Assembly: GCA_002372775.1 (NCBI GenBank)
Contig: DFIJ01000026.1
Coordinates: 1-15,656, forward strand
Length of the DNA stretch: 15,656 nucleotides
Source: Christensenella sp. UBA3700
GTDB taxonomy: Bacteria > Bacillota > Clostridia > Christensenellales > UBA3700
Reading direction: 5' to 3'
The translations under genes were made by a program, and so were the position numbers. Positions 12,960 through 15,656 of the stretch are shown here, piece after piece. Numbering within the stretch: position 1 is the stretch's first letter; each line of letters begins with the position of its first letter. The notes beneath the pieces were generated by a model that was not told the DNA's origin, did not search any database, and saw only the letters and a program-made list of their open reading frames with translations.

Positions 12960-15534
12960 TTTCCTTCTTTTCTTCCTCTAATAAGAATGTTTCCATTACA
13001 TCACCAACTTTGAAATCGTTGTAGTTATCTAAACCAACACCGCATTCATAGCCAGCAGCAACTTCTTTAACATCATCCTTCATTCTCTTTAATGATGCAA
13101 TCTTACCTGTATGGATTACTAAATTATCTCTTAATAATCTATAGCCGCAATTTCTTTGAATCTTACCATCAAGAACATAACAACCAGCAATCATACCAAC
13201 GCCAGTAATCTTGAATAATTCTCTGATTTCAACATTACCAAGAGCAACTTCCTTATATGTAGGAGCAATCATTCCAGATAATGCAGCATTTACATCATCG
13301 ATAGCATCATAAATAATGCTATATGTTCTAATATCAATCTTAGATCTTTCAGCTTGAGACTTAGCCTTGCTTTCTGGTCTTACGCCGAATCCTAAAATGA
13401 TAGCTTTTGTTGTGTCAGCAAGCATAACGTCTGATTCATTAATAGCACCAACGCCTGCATGTACGACCTTAATCTTAACGTTTTCTTCTGCTCTTTCATC
13501 ACTAATCTTAAGCATTGATTGCTTAACAGCTTCACATGTACCTTGTACATCAGCCTTAATAATGATTGGAAGAACTTTAACATCTGTTGAAATTTGATCT
13601 TTAAAGTAATCTTCTAGAGATCTTGGACCAGCATCAACATTCATTGCATTTCTTTCTTTTTCAATTCTTTCTTCAGCAACTTGCTTTGCAAGTTTTTCAT
13701 CCTTAACTACTACGAATACATCGCCAGCATTTGGAACTTCTTGGAATCCTTGAATTTGTACAGCATATGATGGACCAGCTTCCTTAACAACTTTACCATT
13801 GCAATCTGTCATAGCTCTTACTCTACAAATCTTTGTACCAGCAACTAAGAAGTCTTTAACTCTTAATGTACCATTCTTTACAAGAACTGTTGCAACAGCA
13901 CCGATATTCTTATCTAATCTAGCTTCAATAATTGAACCTGAAGCAGGACCACTCTTTGTAGCCTTTAAATCTTGCATTTCAGCAACAAGTAGAACTGATT
14001 CAAGTAATTTATCTACACCAAGTCCAGTTTTAGCTGAAATTGGACATACGATAGTGTCACCGCCCCATTCTTCTGGAACTAGATCATAACCTGGTAATTG
14101 TTGTAATAATTTAGAATAATCGCCATTTGTCTTATCTATCTTATTTGCAGCAATAATAATTTGAACGCCAGCTTCTTTAGCATGTGAGATTGCTTCTACT
14201 GTTTGTGGCATAATAGCATCATCAGCAGCAATTACGATAATAGCAATATCTGTTACTTGAGCACCACGTTTTCTCATAGCTGTAAATGCTTCGTGTCCTG
14301 GTGTATCTAAGAATGTAATCTTTTCACCATTTACATCAATTGTATAAGCACCGATGTGTTGTGTAATACCACCAGCTTCTGTTGCAATAACATTAGTTTT
14401 TCTAATGTAGTCAAGAAGTGATGTCTTACCATGGTCAACGTGACCCATAATTGTAACGATTGGAGGTCTCTTTTCAAGTCCTACAGCGTTTTCATCGTGT
14501 GTTTTTACTAAATCTGTTAATTTATCTTCAGCTGTCTTATCTGGTTTTAGAGTTAAAGTAATGCCGTAATCTAGAGCGATTAATTCAGCTTCTTCAAATG
14601 TGATTGAAGAGTTGATTGTAATCATCTTACCTAAATCAAAACACTTCTTAACTAGTTCTGCAGCTGGTTTACCAATCTTTTCACTAAATACTTTTAGTGG
14701 TACAACTTCAGATGTAAGAACAGCTTCTGTAATTTCTTGGCGTTGAATTGTTTGTTGTTTCTTGTCTTGTTTCTTACCTCTGAATTTAACGAATTCGTTA
14801 TCTTCCTCTAGAGATGAATCGTATTCATAACCTCTCTTGAATAGATCTCTCTTAGATAATCCTCCTTTTTGCTTATCTTGTTCATTAGACTTAATAGTGG
14901 TTTTCTTTTGTTTTGAAGTATCCTTCTTTTCAATAATTGGAGACGCATCAAATGTTGGCTTACCCATTTGACCACGTTGTCCTTGGAATCCTTGTCCTTG
15001 AGGTCTAGGTCCTTTATTGAATCCTTGACCTTGTTGTCCATTACGATTATAACCTTGGCTGTTTTGTCCTTGATATCCTGGTCTTTGACCATCTCTTGGT
15101 TGGAATCCAGGTCTTTGGCCGTCTCTTTGTTGATATTCACCTCTTTGTCCTTGAGGTCTATTGTTGTTATATCCATCTCTTCTTTGCATACCTTTACCAA
15201 AGTCTGTAATATATACAGCCTTCTTGATTGGTTGTGCATTATCTTGAGAAGTTTCCGCACTCTTCTCTACAGGTTTTTCAGCTTCTACAGTTTTAGGAGT
15301 TTCTTCTACTTTCTTTGCAGAGCTGTCTTCAACCTTTTCTACTACTGGAGCTGGAGTTTCTTCAACAACAGGAGCTTTAACTTCTTTTTGAGCCTCAGCC
15401 ATAGACTCTTTTTGTGCAAGTAATTGTTTAATTTCTGCTATAGCAGTGCTTAAACGCTCCTTTTGAATACCTACAGTTTTTTGAACATTATTATAAATTT
15501 GTTCTTTTGTTTGTATAATCTCTTTTAATTCCAC
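12952..15534 (-). CDS. infB: Translation initiation factor IF-2
   Basis: GTPase that brings fMet-tRNA to the 30S subunit and promotes subunit joining. Starts at GTG (15534) with GGAGG nine bases upstream; no ATG fits. 860 residues: a helical start (1-50), a Lys/Glu/Val/Pro-rich stretch (50-105), a Gly/Gln/Arg/Asn-rich low-complexity segment (118-192), a basic linker, the IF2-N domain (about 270-330), then the GTPase. G1 is GHVDHGKT (364-371), G2 GGITQHIG (388-395), G3 DTPGH (410-414), G4 NKID (464-467) and G5 SAK (500-502). The beta-barrel and C-terminal fMet-tRNA binding domains follow (GVGMIAGCYVLDG near the end). It is preceded by ylxQ and overlaps rbfA. Confidence 0.98.
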   Translation of the reverse strand: MELKEIIQTKEQIYNNVQKTVGIQKERLSTAIAEIKQLLAQKESMAEAQKEVKAPVVEETPAPVVEKVEDSSAKKVEETPKTVEAEKPVEKSAETSQDNAQPIKKAVYITDFGKGMQRRDGYNNNRPQGQRGEYQQRDGQRPGFQPRDGQRPGYQGQNSQGYNRNGQQGQGFNKGPRPQGQGFQGQRGQMGKPTFDASPIIEKKDTSKQKKTTIKSNEQDKQKGGLSKRDLFKRGYEYDSSLEEDNEFVKFRGKKQDKKQQTIQRQEITEAVLTSEVVPLKVFSEKIGKPAAELVKKCFDLGKMITINSSITFEEAELIALDYGITLTLKPDKTAEDKLTDLVKTHDENAVGLEKRPPIVTIMGHVDHGKTSLLDYIRKTNVIATEAGGITQHIGAYTIDVNGEKITFLDTPGHEAFTAMRKRGAQVTDIAIIVIAADDAIMPQTVEAISHAKEAGVQIIIAANKIDKTNGDYSKLLQQLPGYDLVPEEWGGDTIVCPISAKTGLGVDKLLESVLLVAEMQDLKATKSGPASGSIIEARLDKNIGAVATVLVKNGTLRVKDFLVAGTKICRVRAMTDCNGKVVKEAGPSYAVQIQGFQEVPNAGDVFVVVKDEKLAKQVAEERIEKERNAMNVDAGPRSLEDYFKDQISTDVKVLPIIIKADVQGTCEAVKQSMLKISDERAEENVKIKVVHAGVGAINESDVMLADTTKAIILGFGVRPESKAKSQAERSKIDIRTYSIIYDAIDDVNAALSGMIAPTYKEVALGNVEIRELFKITGVGMIAGCYVLDGKIQRNCGYRLLRDNLVIHTGKIASLKRMKDDVKEVAAGYECGVGLDNYNDFKVGDVMETFLLEEEKKENE
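15067..15126 (-). repeat. Tandem 30-base repeat inside infB
   Basis: Two adjacent 30-base units encode RDGQRPGFQP and RDGQRPGYQG (IF-2 residues 137-156), within the Gly/Gln/Arg-rich segment at 14959-15183. The repetition explains the long non-coding reading frames on both strands in this region. Confidence 0.8.
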
Positions 15535-15551
15535 TATTAATTTCCTCCGAT

Positions 15552-15656
15552 TTAATTCAGATTATCTATTATTGCGTTTGATAAGGATTCGTCTAATAGT
15601 CCTATCAACTTTACATTTTGTCTTTTTAACAAATTATTTAAATAATTCTCATCAAG
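15552..15656 (-). CDS. ylxQ: C-terminal end of an L7Ae-family protein (YlxQ), cut by window edge
   Basis: An open frame entering from the right edge gives 34 residues ending LLDESLSNAIIDNLN before a TAA at 15554-15552, 17 bases ahead of the infB GTG; the infB ribosome site lies in this gap. The string KRQNVKLIGLLDESLSNAI resembles the end of L7Ae/YlxQ proteins (basic residues, a beta strand, then a D/K-E/N-L/F helix). ylxQ precedes infB in most Bacillota, including the nusA-ylxR-ylxQ-infB operon. YlxQ is an RNA-binding, kink-turn type protein. The call rests mainly on position; the fragment is too short to prove it. Confidence 0.6.
   Translation of the reverse strand, partial: LDENYLNNLLKRQNVKLIGLLDESLSNAIIDNLN

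Noticed and set aside
13367..14089. Plus-strand frames of 76 and 96 residues opposite infB
   Set aside because: Antisense shadows of the conserved GTPase and C-terminal domains of IF-2; no independent support.
14808..15423. Long open frames (150 aa on minus in another frame, 151 aa on plus) across the start of infB
   Set aside because: They coincide with the low-complexity repeat segment of IF-2, have Lys/Asp- or Ser/Leu-rich composition, and lack ribosome sites. They are shadows of infB.

Overview
The window is A+T-rich bacterial chromosome in which every convincing gene lies on the minus strand, so biological order runs from high to low coordinates. Gene content and order (ylxQ-infB-rbfA-DHH-truB-ribF, and an Asp23-like gene followed by nusB-folD-xseA-xseB-ispA-dxs) are those of low-GC Bacillota. 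The DHH gene between rbfA and truB favours a clostridial rather than a Bacillus-type lineage. TGA is used as a stop (xseA), so the standard bacterial code applies. I cannot name a species.

Right block (15656 to 7292). The C-terminus of a probable YlxQ (L7Ae family) protein is followed by infB, rbfA, an NrnA-type DHH phosphoesterase, truB, ribF and an Nfo-like TIM-barrel gene. All are packed with overlaps or 1-bp gaps: a translation-initiation and RNA-maturation operon with flavin cofactor synthesis and possible DNA repair attached. A clear sigma-A type promoter then starts an M24 aminopeptidase and efp, closed by a textbook terminator (7236-7266).

Middle block (7177 to 4728). Four consecutive paralogous genes encode unrecognised small proteins, each with two predicted membrane helices and a cysteine-rich, zinc-ribbon-like cytoplasmic domain (CxCG ... 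CxCxxCG). The array has its own promoter, which overlaps the efp terminator tail. It sits between efp and the Asp23-nusB operon, where Bacillus subtilis carries spoIIIA and accBC genes. This is the accessory part of the window and the best candidate for undescribed biology.

Left block (4693 to 1). A promoter with an extended -10 drives an Asp23/YqhY-family gene. A strong intrinsic terminator lies directly between that gene and nusB, with no room for another promoter, so nusB-folD-xseA-xseB-ispA seems to depend on readthrough. dxs, cut by the window edge, has its own near-consensus promoter. The block joins transcription antitermination, one-carbon metabolism, exonuclease VII and two isoprenoid enzymes (Dxs, IspA).

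Two promoters (before the M24 peptidase and before the Asp23 gene) share an identical 13-base segment containing a TACG...CGTA palindrome, suggesting a common regulator. No tRNA, rRNA, CRISPR array, insertion sequence or riboswitch was seen. No gene-free stretch exceeds about 115 bases.
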